From contig CAZBZP010000020.1 of assembly GCA_964496435.1 (NCBI GenBank), forward strand, positions 11,297 through 75,296: 64,000 bases of DNA, given 5' to 3'. Of the stretch, positions 8,698 through 18,274 are shown piece after piece. The position numbers and the translations under genes are program-made. Numbering within the stretch: position 1 is the stretch's first letter; each line of letters opens with the position of its first letter. The DNA comes from Berkiella sp964496435 (GTDB taxonomy: Bacteria; Pseudomonadota; Gammaproteobacteria; Berkiellales; Berkiellaceae). The notes under the pieces are model-generated. The model saw nothing but the letters and a program-made list of their open reading frames with translations, did not search any database and had not been told where the DNA came from.

Positions 8698-10491
8698 ATG
8701 AATATGCTAAAAAGTACTTCTAAGACACCACTTTTCATATTAATGATATGTACCATGCTTGGGCCAATAGGGATAACCGCAGCAGCCATGAACACAACAA
8801 CGCAGGATAACCAAACTAAAGCAAAACTTCGAGAACTGGCTAATGAATACGAAAAATCCCTTTTTGAACGCTCCCCAGAGACGGCACTCTATTGGGGCAG
8901 AAAGGATGCTGCTTTAGATAGGTTCACCGATAGATCACAAGCAGCGCTTAATGCTTGGCATCAAAAGCAAGACAAGCTATTAGCTGAACTCAACGCTTTA
9001 TCAGAGAATGAATTAAAAGGTGCAACAGAATATCAAAGCTATCAACTTCTTAAACAAACGATAGAAAATGAAGTAGCTGAAAGAATATGCCATGAAGAAC
9101 TTTGGAATGTAAATCCGATGCTTGGGTGGCAGAATATTTCAGCTATGGTAGCAGAAAAACAGCCCGTGGGGACAAAGGAAAATAGAAATGCTGCCCTAAA
9201 ACGATGGCATACATTTTCCAAAGTAACCGAAGATGAAATTAACAATCTCAAAATGGGCATCAAAGAAGGTTACACAGCTCCCAAGCCAGTAGTGCAGCGT
9301 GTTTTAAAACAAATTGCAATTATGATTAATACGCCAATTGAACAGTCACCCTATTTTGAATTTGCCAAAAGAGATGGCGACGCTACCTTTAAAAATGAAG
9401 TTGCGAACTTAATTGAAAAAGAAATAAACCCTTCCTTAAAGCACTACGCTACCTTTCTAGAGCAAGAATACTTAAGCCATGCTCGAGATAAAGTTGGGGT
9501 ATCTGCATTACCCCATGGCGAGCAATGCTATAAAGCCAAAATATTAAAAAATACAACTTTAAATATAGATTCCAAGCATATTTTCGACTATGGTCAAAAC
9601 CATATGCAACAAATACAGAGGGAAGTTGCAGCAATAGGTCAGCGCGAATTTTCTATTCAAAACATTTCCGACGTGTTTCGCATGGCAAAAGATAAATCGC
9701 GCCATTCCTTTCAAAATGAACAAGAAATTTTGGATTACAATATGGCCGCCCTTGAAAGGGTTAAATCTAAAATATTAGCGTGGTTTGAAAAGATGCCAAA
9801 AATAGAAGGCGTTGTTAAACCTTATCCTTTGCATCGCGCCCAAACAGGCGCGTCTGGTGAGTATCATCCACCCAGCGATGATGGCAAACGTCCAGGCATT
9901 TTCTATATCAACACATATCAACCCGAACAAAAAAGCCGTCTTGATCAAGAAGCGACATTATTCCATGAGCTTATTCCTGGCCATCATTTTCAAATTACCC
10001 TGGTGATGGAAGATAAAGCTCAATTAAGCCTCAATAAATATTTATGGAATTCAGGATATGGTGAGGGGTGGGCGCTTTACACAGAAAGGCTTGCTGATGA
10101 AATGGGCTTATATAGCGATGATATTTCTCGTTTGGGTATGCTTTCGAATGAAGCACTCAGAACAGCACGTTTAGTTGTTGATCCAGGTTTGCATATGATG
10201 AACTGGTCCAGACAACAAGCCATTGATTATCTAAAACAACATACAGCAATGGAAGATAATATTATAGAAGCTGAAGTTGATAGGTATATCATTATGCCTG
10301 GGCAGGCAACCTCTTATATGTTAGGAAAGCGTGAAATTGAAAATTTACGGCATACTGCAAGCGCGAAATTAGGGGATAAATTCGATATTCGACAATTTCA
10401 TTATCAGGTGCTCAAGAACGGTACGGTAACCTTACCTATGCTTCGTTCACAAGTTGAAGAGTGGATTAGCATGCAACAAGATGCTTCTTGA
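8698..10491 (+). CDS. DUF885-family predicted metallopeptidase, exported
   Basis: A hydrophobic N-terminus (residues ~8-28) looks like a signal peptide or anchor. The DUF885 core follows, with the zinc-binding-type motif HELIPGHHFQ (His423, Glu424, His429, His430) and YGEGWALYTERL downstream. Both match the DUF885 family, whose members resemble thermolysin-type peptidases. YHPPSDDGKRPGIFYINTY upstream of the motif is also typical. Two starts are possible: ATG 8698, with AGGG only three bases away, or ATG 8704, which has better spacing. Substrate unknown. Length (597) is typical. Confidence 0.88.
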   Translation: MNMLKSTSKTPLFILMICTMLGPIGITAAAMNTTTQDNQTKAKLRELANEYEKSLFERSPETALYWGRKDAALDRFTDRSQAALNAWHQKQDKLLAELNALSENELKGATEYQSYQLLKQTIENEVAERICHEELWNVNPMLGWQNISAMVAEKQPVGTKENRNAALKRWHTFSKVTEDEINNLKMGIKEGYTAPKPVVQRVLKQIAIMINTPIEQSPYFEFAKRDGDATFKNEVANLIEKEINPSLKHYATFLEQEYLSHARDKVGVSALPHGEQCYKAKILKNTTLNIDSKHIFDYGQNHMQQIQREVAAIGQREFSIQNISDVFRMAKDKSRHSFQNEQEILDYNMAALERVKSKILAWFEKMPKIEGVVKPYPLHRAQTGASGEYHPPSDDGKRPGIFYINTYQPEQKSRLDQEATLFHELIPGHHFQITLVMEDKAQLSLNKYLWNSGYGEGWALYTERLADEMGLYSDDISRLGMLSNEALRTARLVVDPGLHMMNWSRQQAIDYLKQHTAMEDNIIEAEVDRYIIMPGQATSYMLGKREIENLRHTASAKLGDKFDIRQFHYQVLKNGTVTLPMLRSQVEEWISMQQDAS

Positions 10492-10510
10492 ACATCAGTT
10501 CAAGAGCATC
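10480..10510 (+). terminator. hairpin overlapping the end of the DUF885 gene
   Basis: GATGCTTCTTGAAC (10480-10493) and GTTCAAGAGCATC (10498-10510) form 13 pairs with one bulged T and an ATCA loop. The stop codon lies inside the left arm. A smaller hairpin (TCAGTG/CACTGA, 10522-10537) follows. There is no strong T-tract. Confidence 0.5.
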
Positions 10511-10545
10511 TAAGCAAACTTTTCAGTGATGACACTGATGAGCAC

Positions 10546-10863
10546 TTAAAAAGGTTTATTTTTTGTTGAAGTAGCTGTTGGGCTAGGCGTTAATGCGTCG
10601 CATGCTTCTTCAATTTCTGCATAGTTGAAGGAGCTTATATCATTTTCTTTGCATTTAGCTAAAGCATTTTTTATGTTCTCAAAGGTTTCAGGAGAGGGCA
10701 ATTTTTTAAATTCAGTAACGGCGCTGTGTAAGCCTTGGACCTGCGTATTTTCAAAAGTTATTACGCCTTTTTTGATGCTACAGCGATGCACAGAAAAGCC
10801 TTGATTTATTAGCTTTAGGGCCTGTGTAATTAAATCATGAGAAGGAGTAGGAGAGTTTTTCAT
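10546..10863 (-). CDS. hypothetical small protein downstream of the kinase gene
   Basis: A protein of 105 residues starting MKNSPTPSHDLITQALKL. I recognise no domain. It looks helical and soluble, with LPSPETFENIKNALAKCKEND in the middle and a Pro/Thr/Ser-rich tail. An upstream in-frame start at 10908 is possible, but the ATG at 10863 has GGTG in front and gives a sensible N-terminus. It lies 77 bases beyond the stop of the giant kinase gene on the same strand, so it may be co-transcribed with it. Confidence 0.6.
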   Translation of the reverse strand: MKNSPTPSHDLITQALKLINQGFSVHRCSIKKGVITFENTQVQGLHSAVTEFKKLPSPETFENIKNALAKCKENDISSFNYAEIEEACDALTPSPTATSTKNKPF

Positions 10864-10940
10864 CGTAAAGCACCATAACTCATTTAATATGTTTAAGCAT
10901 AATAGCACAAAAAGTGAAAGATTCTATTTGATTATACACC

Positions 10941-13900
10941 TTATTGTCCCAGCCTTTTTGTTTTCTTGTCTGTATTGTTTTCCTCAGCCCCTTTTGAGAT
11001 ATCTGCTTTAACTAATTTTGCTTTATCTGTTTTATCTACTTTATCTGCTGAATTGTTATATCCATATGTTAAGCCAGAATCATAGTCAGATTGTTTGGCG
11101 TTTTCATTTTGACTCTGTGGTTTTGCTTTGCTATTTTGAAGCTCAGTTAGCTTTATGCTAAAATTTACGGATACTTCTAGCCATTTGCTGTTATGTTCCA
11201 TTAGCGCTGGTAAAGTTAGGTTATTGATCAATTCATTTACTTTGGCTTTTTCATTTTGACGAGGTAAATAATTAGGATCACCGTGCGCTTGCATTTTTAT
11301 ATGTATTAAAGATTTTTCTAATAATTGTGTTGCACCGACAAGATCCTTATTTTGTGAACATTCTGCTAATTTCCTTAAAAAGGGGCTTTGCAAATCTTGT
11401 TCATCCATCTTAACGTTTGCAGTAGTTTCTGTTATTTGGGGTGAAATAACAGGTGTCGTTTTTGCTTGTTCTGAAACAGTTTCCGTTTTTTTATCATTCT
11501 GTTGAACTTCTGCTGATCTTACAAGGGAATCAATTTCCGCAAATATCTTGTCAGCTTCATTTAATTGCGTCTCACTTTCTGCTTTAGGGCTGGTGCTCTT
11601 ATTTTGGGCAGGCACGGGGGGCTCTGTGTTAGCGTGGGCAGCTAGACTTGCAAATACTTCATCAAGAGCTTGCTCAGATGGTGAAGGCTGTGGTTGCTTG
11701 TTCAGCACGACTTGTGGAGAGCTTGGTTTTTCCATTGTGGATGAGACAGTTGCTGATTGTTCAATATTCATGGCCTTTTTATAATCTACAATCATTGCTT
11801 GAAGGCGCATTTTAATATCGGCAGCTTCTGGCCTATTATTTACGTTCAAATCATTCATTTCATTTAATAGTTGCATCATTTGATTAATTGTTCGTACGTG
11901 TGGATTATTATCATCATTTTTAAATCTAAAGTTTTCAAGGTATGTTTGTGTTAATACATCTCTTAGCATCTCGCCAACTTGTGGTGTTGGAACATCTTCG
12001 CGGTAAGCATCACTATTATGTTTCACCAGCTCATGATGCATTAGCAACCCACAGGTTCTTCCTAAAGCATATATATCCTGTTTTGTTGAAACTTTTTCTT
12101 TGTAATCATCATGAAAATGTTCAGGTGAGAAGTTATGAGGGCTGCCTTCGCACATTTCTGATGGGGAGCCTAAAGTAGGATCATCCATACGTTTTGCAAG
12201 TCCAAAATCAATGATTCTCAATTCACCTTTATGAGCATCATACAAGAAGTTTTCAGCTTTAATATCTCTGTGTAAAATGCCTTTACTATGTACATTTTCA
12301 ACAGCCACGGTCATTTTTTCAAATAGCTCTAAATACCGCAAGACATCAAATTGCTCAAGATCTGTACTTGTGGAAACTTCAGTTGGTGGTTTTTGCTGCT
12401 CTGCTAATTTATCTAATGATGAAGGTAACTTAGCTTCATCGTTTTCTTTGGTGCCATGGACGGAGTCTTCATAGGCTGTGTAGTCAACTTTAAAATCATA
12501 ATTTGCAAAGAAATTGGGCGGTTGATGCTTTTGATTGTCTGTGTTGATGGCAATGGAGCCCACATTATCACTAAAGGCAGTAGAACTTACATTGTCTTTG
12601 ATGGCTGTGGAGCTTAGGTTGTCATTTAATTTTGTGGAGCTTAGGTTATCATTTAATTTTGTGGAGCTTAGGTTATCATTTAATTTTGTAGAGCTTAGGT
12701 CATCATTTAATTTTGTGGAGCTTAGGTTATCATTTAATTTTGTAGAGCTTAGGTTATCATTTATTTTTGCAGAGCTTAGATTATCATTTATTTTCGTAGA
12801 GCTTAGGTCGTCATTTATTTTAATAGAGCTTAAATTGTCTATATTTGTGCTGTTGTTTGAGACCTTATCATTATTTGTTGCTTCAACATTTTCATTTAAC
12901 ACTTTATTCTTTGGTGCATCACTTGCCAAAGCATATTTAGGAGGCTCAGTAAGAACTTTGTGATCTATCAGCATATCACCAAAATGCAGTCCAAATTGTT
13001 CGTTAAAACGCATTTCATCTCGGATATCATCCAGTTTTGATACTTCTTCCTGGAACACATTCTGTATTTTAACAGCATAAAATCCTTTCTCAGCTACTGG
13101 ACCATCTTTATTTGGAACTTCAATTGCTTGAATGACTTTAACAGTACCATATCCACCTTGTCCCAAAACGGTTGGATTAATGACAAAAATATTGCCATTA
13201 TTATCTTTAAAAGCATCAAAACCTATCTTTTGTCCTTCTTGTGGGTGCCCTGTAGGAAAAGTAGAATCGGCCGTAATTTCCTGTAAACTATTATCTTGCT
13301 TAAATAATTGAATAATATGTTCTCTTGTTTCTTGGCTTGCCAGATAACCTGCATTAGGGATCACATCTTCAGGATCGACCGAACGTGGTATTCCAAGTTC
13401 CTTTTGTTTGTCTGTTAATGTTGATTTAGCTGGGGAGAACATGGCATAACTCGTAATTTGTTCGCCTAATTCATCTCCTAAAATAGGCATAACAGAGTAA
13501 AACTGTGTTTTTCTTTCATACTTGGCTTCCTGAATAAGAACGAGCTCTTCTTTTTTAACTTCTTGATTATTGTCTGCTTGTTCTTTTAACTTTTCAGGAG
13601 AGGGTACGCCTATGCCGTTGGCAGCTAATACACCTTTTTGAAGCGCTTGCACACGCTCTGCAGATACTTGACAAAGATCATTATAATTTTGAAGAGCTGC
13701 TTCTCTTGAAGTTTTATCTTTGATTTTAGATATTTGATTCAAAACCATTTTTTCTGTTTTTTGATCTAAGACAACAGGTCCTTTATTTTGATCAAGCGCT
13801 TGCTTAAAATTTGCGAGGGCGTCTTTCAAATTGTCGCCCTTGATTTCAATCGTTTTGTCTTTTAGTTCTTGCTTAATTTTTGCTTCAATTGATAAGCCTT

Positions 13901-16355
13901 TGCTAAAATCTGCTTTGTTAAGATCAACATTTGACTCCAAAGTTGATTCTTTGTTACTTGTAGCAGAAATATTTTTTAAAGTTGAGGTCACCGCTGAGGT
14001 GGCTGTTGTGACACCCATTTGTATACCGGCAGGAATAGCGAGTACCGCAAGGGCAGGCGCAGCGACGACAGCAGCCCCAATTTTAAACGCAGTAGAAGGT
14101 CTTGAGTTCGCATAGCCAACAAAAGAGGTTAGTTCTTTAAAAGTTTTCTCAGGATTTGATAGTTTTTTTATGGAGGTAACTAATCCACCTGCAATTGCAA
14201 TCGGGACTATAGCGGCTCCTGCTGCAATTATTTTAGGAGCAGAAGCCTCTTTATCAAGTGCAAGCGTATTAACGCACCAGCCTCCGGCAGTTTTAATGGG
14301 GTTAAATCTACCAATTTTTTTCAAAATCGTATCATTCGGATCTTTAACAGCTGCTTGGTACTTTAAAGCATTATTCATCACCATTTGGGGATTACCAATA
14401 GCGCCAAGTGCTTTGTTTTGAAACTGTGATTTTAAATGTGGCCCCTGCGCGCCTGCTTCTAATATGCGTCCAACGGTTACTGAGCAATTATTTGTATCTA
14501 GATCAAAGTTTTTTCCTTCAGTGGTTATTTTGTGCATTTCACTTAACATCGCTTCAACGTTCATTCCCTGGTCTAATCCTTGCTCAAAACCACCATCCTT
14601 TGAGAGCCTCATCTGCACTAAATTATCAGGAGGTGTACCATAAGTTGAAAAATTTCCATGGTCGCCAGCTAAAAAGGTAGACACCCCTGGTTCGATTTCC
14701 ATCGCTTTATCTTTTGCAGCAACTATTTGTTTTTGAGCAAACTCTCTTAATTCAAGCGCTTCTTCTTTAGATATCTTTGTAAACTGATCGTTTCTTTTTT
14801 TGACGTGATTATTGTGCCAATGGGTTTCGTGGGTAATTTGCTTTATCTTGTGTTTTGATAGGCCATCATCTACCAAGCGAGAAAATGCTGAATCCAAATC
14901 GTTGATCACTTTTTTATCTAAATCTACGGTGTCATCTTTATTTTTAAAATTATCTTTATTTGTTTCTAAAATCTTATCAAGATGTTTAACGACATCTTCC
15001 CAATCTGAAATGACATAGGAGTTTAAATATTCATATTTGTAATTATCTGAACTTTTTATTTCATTAGATTTTTGTTCTATCTCTTTCATTTCCTTTTGAA
15101 TCAACAATGCTTGTCTGTGTAAATCTTCTGATAATGGTTTTCCTTTGAGTTGATGCTTTATTTTTTTTAGTTCTTCATTTTTGCTAGCATGCTGTATCTG
15201 AAGCTCTTTAACTTTAGCGCGAGCTGTTGTTTCGCCAATTGCATTTTTGAGGGCTTTTTGCTGCTCAAAGATATTTCCTCTTTCTGCATTAATATCAGCT
15301 TCCTTTTGTTTAACTATTTTAAATAAATTATCAATCGTCCCAGTATTAAGTTGCTGGCCTTCTTGATAGTGTGTTTGCTCCCTCCAGTTTGGTATTTGTC
15401 TATCTAAAATGATAATTTCCGTTTTAGATAAACCTTTGCTAAAAATGCTATCTTGATCAAATTTTGCTTTTGAATCTTGTTGTATGTTGTTTAATGTTGA
15501 TTTTTCAATTTTAATTGCTTTAACAATGTCAATTTCAGAAAGGTTTTGTATGTTTTCTGGAAAGATTTTTTTGAGATATTCTTGTTGCTTTGCGGGGTAT
15601 TTGTTTAGGTTGAATGTATTTTCATTTATTTCGCTTTGTATTTTATTAAGGAGGGAAATATTATCTTGATGTTCCTTAATAAGATCTTTTTTATTCAGAA
15701 TTTGCGCTTTTCTGATTTCACCATTCTGATTAAATTCCATTCTTTTTTTCATTTTGTCTTCAACGACAGATAAGCTATCCAGCGCTTCTGATAACATGAC
15801 AGATTGAGTATTTAGCGCTACATATTCTTTTTGAACGTTATTCAAATTGCGTTCATGATCAATAACTGTCGCACCATAGGTCATTTCTCTTTGACCTAGC
15901 TTACCTCTGTGAATTCTTTGTTCGGGATTAATATAATCTTTAAATCTGGGGTCCCAGTCTACATTGACGCCAAATCGCTCGAGTCTGTTGTCACGATTGA
16001 GAGAAGAGGATAATGAAAAAGATGTTCCCTCGCCAGGAAACCAACTAAAATGAACAACATATACTTCTTCTTCTCTTACTTTTTCATTGCTATTTACATA
16101 TTGTCCTTGTTCATTCAGTACAGCTTTATTGGTTTCAATTTTTTGCTTTTCATAAGGAATGGGTGGATCTTTCATGCAATATTGGCGGATCCATTCTCTT
16201 GTTTGTTCATTCGCTGGAAATGTAATACTTAAAGAAGCGTGACCTACGCTGCCACCAAATAATTTTGTGTCTGCATAATGCAACATGCCATTGCCAGCGC
16301 CTTCTTGCGTTCCCCATGTTGCCAGACTTACACCACATACCGTGCTTTTGACCAT
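10941..16355 (-). CDS. giant protein with eukaryotic-type Ser/Thr kinase domain, likely effector
   Basis: A protein of 1804 residues. Residues ~1060-1500 hold a complete eukaryotic-type kinase: glycine loop GQGGYG (1065-1070), ATP-binding Lys1096 in YAVKIQ, catalytic loop HRDIKAEN (Asp1364), metal-binding DFG (Asp1383) and an APE-like SPEH. The distance from Lys1096 to Asp1364 (268 residues) is far longer than normal, because residues 1174-1272 are a tandem 9-residue repeat. The N-terminus has GSVGHASL (His39) and FDLDTNNCSVTVGRI (Cys624), an order seen in permuted NlpC/P60 or LRAT-like folds; a protease or acyltransferase role is only a guess. Residues ~160-480 are coiled coil. Hydrophobic Ala/Gly-rich stretches at ~700-790 could be membrane segments. 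The C-terminus is Pro/Ser/Thr-rich. Ribosome binding site GGTGGGG. Confidence 0.85.
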   Translation of the reverse strand: MVKSTVCGVSLATWGTQEGAGNGMLHYADTKLFGGSVGHASLSITFPANEQTREWIRQYCMKDPPIPYEKQKIETNKAVLNEQGQYVNSNEKVREEEVYVVHFSWFPGEGTSFSLSSSLNRDNRLERFGVNVDWDPRFKDYINPEQRIHRGKLGQREMTYGATVIDHERNLNNVQKEYVALNTQSVMLSEALDSLSVVEDKMKKRMEFNQNGEIRKAQILNKKDLIKEHQDNISLLNKIQSEINENTFNLNKYPAKQQEYLKKIFPENIQNLSEIDIVKAIKIEKSTLNNIQQDSKAKFDQDSIFSKGLSKTEIIILDRQIPNWREQTHYQEGQQLNTGTIDNLFKIVKQKEADINAERGNIFEQQKALKNAIGETTARAKVKELQIQHASKNEELKKIKHQLKGKPLSEDLHRQALLIQKEMKEIEQKSNEIKSSDNYKYEYLNSYVISDWEDVVKHLDKILETNKDNFKNKDDTVDLDKKVINDLDSAFSRLVDDGLSKHKIKQITHETHWHNNHVKKRNDQFTKISKEEALELREFAQKQIVAAKDKAMEIEPGVSTFLAGDHGNFSTYGTPPDNLVQMRLSKDGGFEQGLDQGMNVEAMLSEMHKITTEGKNFDLDTNNCSVTVGRILEAGAQGPHLKSQFQNKALGAIGNPQMVMNNALKYQAAVKDPNDTILKKIGRFNPIKTAGGWCVNTLALDKEASAPKIIAAGAAIVPIAIAGGLVTSIKKLSNPEKTFKELTSFVGYANSRPSTAFKIGAAVVAAPALAVLAIPAGIQMGVTTATSAVTSTLKNISATSNKESTLESNVDLNKADFSKGLSIEAKIKQELKDKTIEIKGDNLKDALANFKQALDQNKGPVVLDQKTEKMVLNQISKIKDKTSREAALQNYNDLCQVSAERVQALQKGVLAANGIGVPSPEKLKEQADNNQEVKKEELVLIQEAKYERKTQFYSVMPILGDELGEQITSYAMFSPAKSTLTDKQKELGIPRSVDPEDVIPNAGYLASQETREHIIQLFKQDNSLQEITADSTFPTGHPQEGQKIGFDAFKDNNGNIFVINPTVLGQGGYGTVKVIQAIEVPNKDGPVAEKGFYAVKIQNVFQEEVSKLDDIRDEMRFNEQFGLHFGDMLIDHKVLTEPPKYALASDAPKNKVLNENVEATNNDKVSNNSTNIDNLSSIKINDDLSSTKINDNLSSAKINDNLSSTKLNDNLSSTKLNDDLSSTKLNDNLSSTKLNDNLSSTKLNDNLSSTAIKDNVSSTAFSDNVGSIAINTDNQKHQPPNFFANYDFKVDYTAYEDSVHGTKENDEAKLPSSLDKLAEQQKPPTEVSTSTDLEQFDVLRYLELFEKMTVAVENVHSKGILHRDIKAENFLYDAHKGELRIIDFGLAKRMDDPTLGSPSEMCEGSPHNFSPEHFHDDYKEKVSTKQDIYALGRTCGLLMHHELVKHNSDAYREDVPTPQVGEMLRDVLTQTYLENFRFKNDDNNPHVRTINQMMQLLNEMNDLNVNNRPEAADIKMRLQAMIVDYKKAMNIEQSATVSSTMEKPSSPQVVLNKQPQPSPSEQALDEVFASLAAHANTEPPVPAQNKSTSPKAESETQLNEADKIFAEIDSLVRSAEVQQNDKKTETVSEQAKTTPVISPQITETTANVKMDEQDLQSPFLRKLAECSQNKDLVGATQLLEKSLIHIKMQAHGDPNYLPRQNEKAKVNELINNLTLPALMEHNSKWLEVSVNFSIKLTELQNSKAKPQSQNENAKQSDYDSGLTYGYNNSADKVDKTDKAKLVKADISKGAEENNTDKKTKRLGQ
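12540..12836 (-). repeat. 27-bp in-frame tandem repeat, 11 copies, inside the kinase domain
   Basis: Eleven head-to-tail 27-bp units encode a 9-residue unit of consensus NLSSTKLND. The central copies are nearly identical; those at both ends drift (NLSSIKIND at the start, NVGSIAINT at the end). Identical central units point to recent slippage or unequal recombination. The repeat lies between the kinase N-lobe and catalytic loop, so copy-number change would alter the length of an insert without breaking the frame. Confidence 0.92.
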
Positions 16356-16584
16356 TTACCCCACCACAGACACGTGAGTATCAACGTAACCCGCGTTTTC
16401 TACTGCGCCGCAACCCTTTTATATAAAGACAAAAAGGCTGTGGGCATAGTTCAATAAAGGGTTAGAACAATCAGTGATGCCCTTAAGTCGGTATTTTACT
16501 TAAGGAGGTGTAAATACAATTCAAAACTTAAACTCAGATGTCTAGTTTTATGAAATATAAGGCTAAAAAGTAGCAAGCAAGAGT

Positions 16585-17847
16585 TCAGCTTTTTAGATGC
16601 CTTTTAATCATGAGGTCAAGCGAATCCAAGCCTTTTTGAATTGCTTCAAAACTGGGCCCAAAACTTATTCTGCAATATTGTCCATATCTGGCTATTGAGC
16701 GTCTTTTTTCAGGATTAACATCAAAAAAGATCCCTGGAACTGTTATCACTTTTTCTTTAAGTCCAGCCTCAAAAAATGCCATTCCATCATTTAAAGGCTC
16801 TGGCAAGTTAGATAAATTTGCCCAAACATAAAAGGCCCCTTGGGGCTGAGATTCTACAATAATACCCATCTCATTAAGGCGTTTTAACATATAATCTCTT
16901 TTATCCTTAAAGCATTTTTGTAAAGCGCTAGCTTCTTGTTGTACACGTTCAGGGTCAAGCAGTGTTGCTGCTTGCTGTTGAAATGGATGGTTGGCGCCAC
17001 CATCTAAGAAGGAGCCCGCGCTGGCAATTGCTTTGATTACTTCTTTAGGTCCTAATGTCCAAGAAACGCGCCATCCTGGATAACGCCAATTTTTTGTTAA
17101 GCCGTCGATGATAATGATAGGATCGATTTCTACATCATCAACAAATTCTGCAGCAGAAACAGTCTTACCAGAGTCCATGTCATCATTACTATAAATATAA
17201 TGAGAATAGAATTCGTCAATAATAAAGGAACAACTTAATTTTCTGGCAAGTGCTACCCATGCTTGTAAATTTTGCTTTTGTAATAACTGTCCTGTTGGAT
17301 TGCAGGGGTTGCTCAATAATAGAGCTTTTAAACCACGCCCCAGGATTTCTTCTTCAATTTTATCAATGGAAATTTGATATTGCGTATTTGGCGAAAGTAA
17401 AATAGGGATAGGTATAAAAGCTTTAAAAATGCTTAGTAATTCTTCATAGGCCGTATAGTCTGGCAGGAAATGGCCCATATTAATATTACCTAGTGCCGCG
17501 ACAATTCTTGTGAGCGCAACTCTGCCGCCACCACAGATGCTAACGTTCTCATAAGTATATTGTGAACTTTTATTTTTTCGATAACGTGCGTTATATAAAT
17601 CAGCAACTTTTTTACGCAACTCGACTTGCCCGGCAACCGGGCTATACTCATGATGGTTTGGATCAATGCTTAAGTTACTAATTCTAGCTGGCGCACCTGG
17701 CAAATCATCTGTTTGAGGCGCTCCCTGACCAAGATTGACCCATGTTGGATCATCTTGCGTATACCCCATTTGGGCAGCACGGTGCATAACATAAATTACC
17801 CCTGTGCGAGGCACATCTCTAAAGCCAGGAATTGATAGAAAGGACAT
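16585..17847 (-). CDS. PLP-dependent aminotransferase, class I/II
   Basis: A fold-type I aminotransferase of 420 residues. The PLP-binding Lys252 is in DGLTKNWRYPGWRV. LLLSNPCNPTGQLL and IIDEFYSHY supply the Asn and Asp/Tyr that contact the cofactor, and CRISFGPSFE near the end holds the substrate-carboxylate Arg. CGGGRVALTRIVAAL provides the phosphate-binding part. Substrate is not determinable. It is monocistronic; the 229 bases between its stop and the start of the kinase gene contain only that gene's leader. Confidence 0.9.
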   Translation of the reverse strand: MSFLSIPGFRDVPRTGVIYVMHRAAQMGYTQDDPTWVNLGQGAPQTDDLPGAPARISNLSIDPNHHEYSPVAGQVELRKKVADLYNARYRKNKSSQYTYENVSICGGGRVALTRIVAALGNINMGHFLPDYTAYEELLSIFKAFIPIPILLSPNTQYQISIDKIEEEILGRGLKALLLSNPCNPTGQLLQKQNLQAWVALARKLSCSFIIDEFYSHYIYSNDDMDSGKTVSAAEFVDDVEIDPIIIIDGLTKNWRYPGWRVSWTLGPKEVIKAIASAGSFLDGGANHPFQQQAATLLDPERVQQEASALQKCFKDKRDYMLKRLNEMGIIVESQPQGAFYVWANLSNLPEPLNDGMAFFEAGLKEKVITVPGIFFDVNPEKRRSIARYGQYCRISFGPSFEAIQKGLDSLDLMIKRHLKS

Positions 17848-17983
17848 AGTGGGGCCCTACAATAAAATGGATAATTCGTAGTGTGCATGGCGTTAAATAT
17901 AAAGTCTATCCCCTGATTTAGACTAATCCTTTACCATTTATCGAGCCCCTCCATCCGATTATCCTATCATAGCCCTTAAAGGA

Positions 17984-18012
17984 TTGATGTGAGTGTTCAC
18001 TTACGTTACTAT
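17984..18012 (+). promoter_or_regulatory. candidate promoter for a small RNA
   Basis: TTGATG (17984-17989), a 17-base spacer and TACTAT (18007-18012) form a moderate sigma-70-like promoter (4/6 matches in each box). The start would fall near 18019, with no long reading frame downstream before a strong terminator. Confidence 0.4.
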
Positions 18013-18018
18013 GCCTTT

Positions 18019-18205
18019 TAAGAATTAAACTAAACACTAAGAATACAAACCTTTAAAATAAAAATAAGAGGGAAAAGGGAAGGGCGATAATAAGTTTAAA
18101 TTCTTAATAAAAATATAATACTAATAATAAATAATAATAATAAAAGCAAGGATGCTAATAACATAAAAATTAAAGGAACTCTCAAGCAGGGTTCCTTTAA
18201 TTTTT
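18019..18205 (+). ncRNA. candidate small RNA ending at a strong intrinsic terminator
   Basis: The 427-base gap 17848-18274 lacks a convincing gene. It contains a candidate promoter and, ~150 bases on, a perfect terminator. Neither flanking gene needs that terminator: the aminotransferase runs leftward from 17847 and the peroxiredoxin begins at 18275. A short transcript of ~190 nt would explain it. The middle is extremely AT-rich, with AAT-type microsatellite repeats at ~18118-18147, and there is a purine-rich stretch (GAGGGAAAAGGGAAGGG) at ~18068-18086. Existence of the RNA is inferred. Confidence 0.4.
18165..18205 (+). terminator. strong intrinsic terminator
   Basis: AAAAATTAAAGGAAC (18165-18179) and GTTCCTTTAATTTTT (18191-18205) form a perfect 15-bp stem with an 11-base loop, and the right arm ends in a T-run. 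It lies upstream of the peroxiredoxin gene and downstream of no known gene on either strand. Confidence 0.85.
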
Positions 18206-18274
18206 CACTTCTTAAGCATATAAATTCAATCTATAATAAGCTAATTATCCAAAGCAGATTCACGACAAGGAGTT

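Noticed and set aside
12540..12836. Possible CRISPR array
   Set aside because: Units are directly adjacent with no spacers and stay in one reading frame, so this is a coding tandem repeat. I saw no cas genes.
12535..12963. A 142-codon plus-strand frame with a repetitive VELRLSFNF pattern
   Set aside because: It is the antisense reading of the tandem repeat inside the kinase gene. The repeat length of 27 bases keeps all frames open, so it is a shadow.
16356..16584. A leader RNA copy before the giant kinase gene (AAACGCGGGT seen on the minus strand)
   Set aside because: Only one short block resembles the motif; P2 and P3 elements are absent.
18100..18150. AT-rich AAT repeats as a replication origin
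   Set aside because: No DnaA-box cluster and no dnaA, parAB or gidA neighbours; simple-sequence drift is a better explanation.
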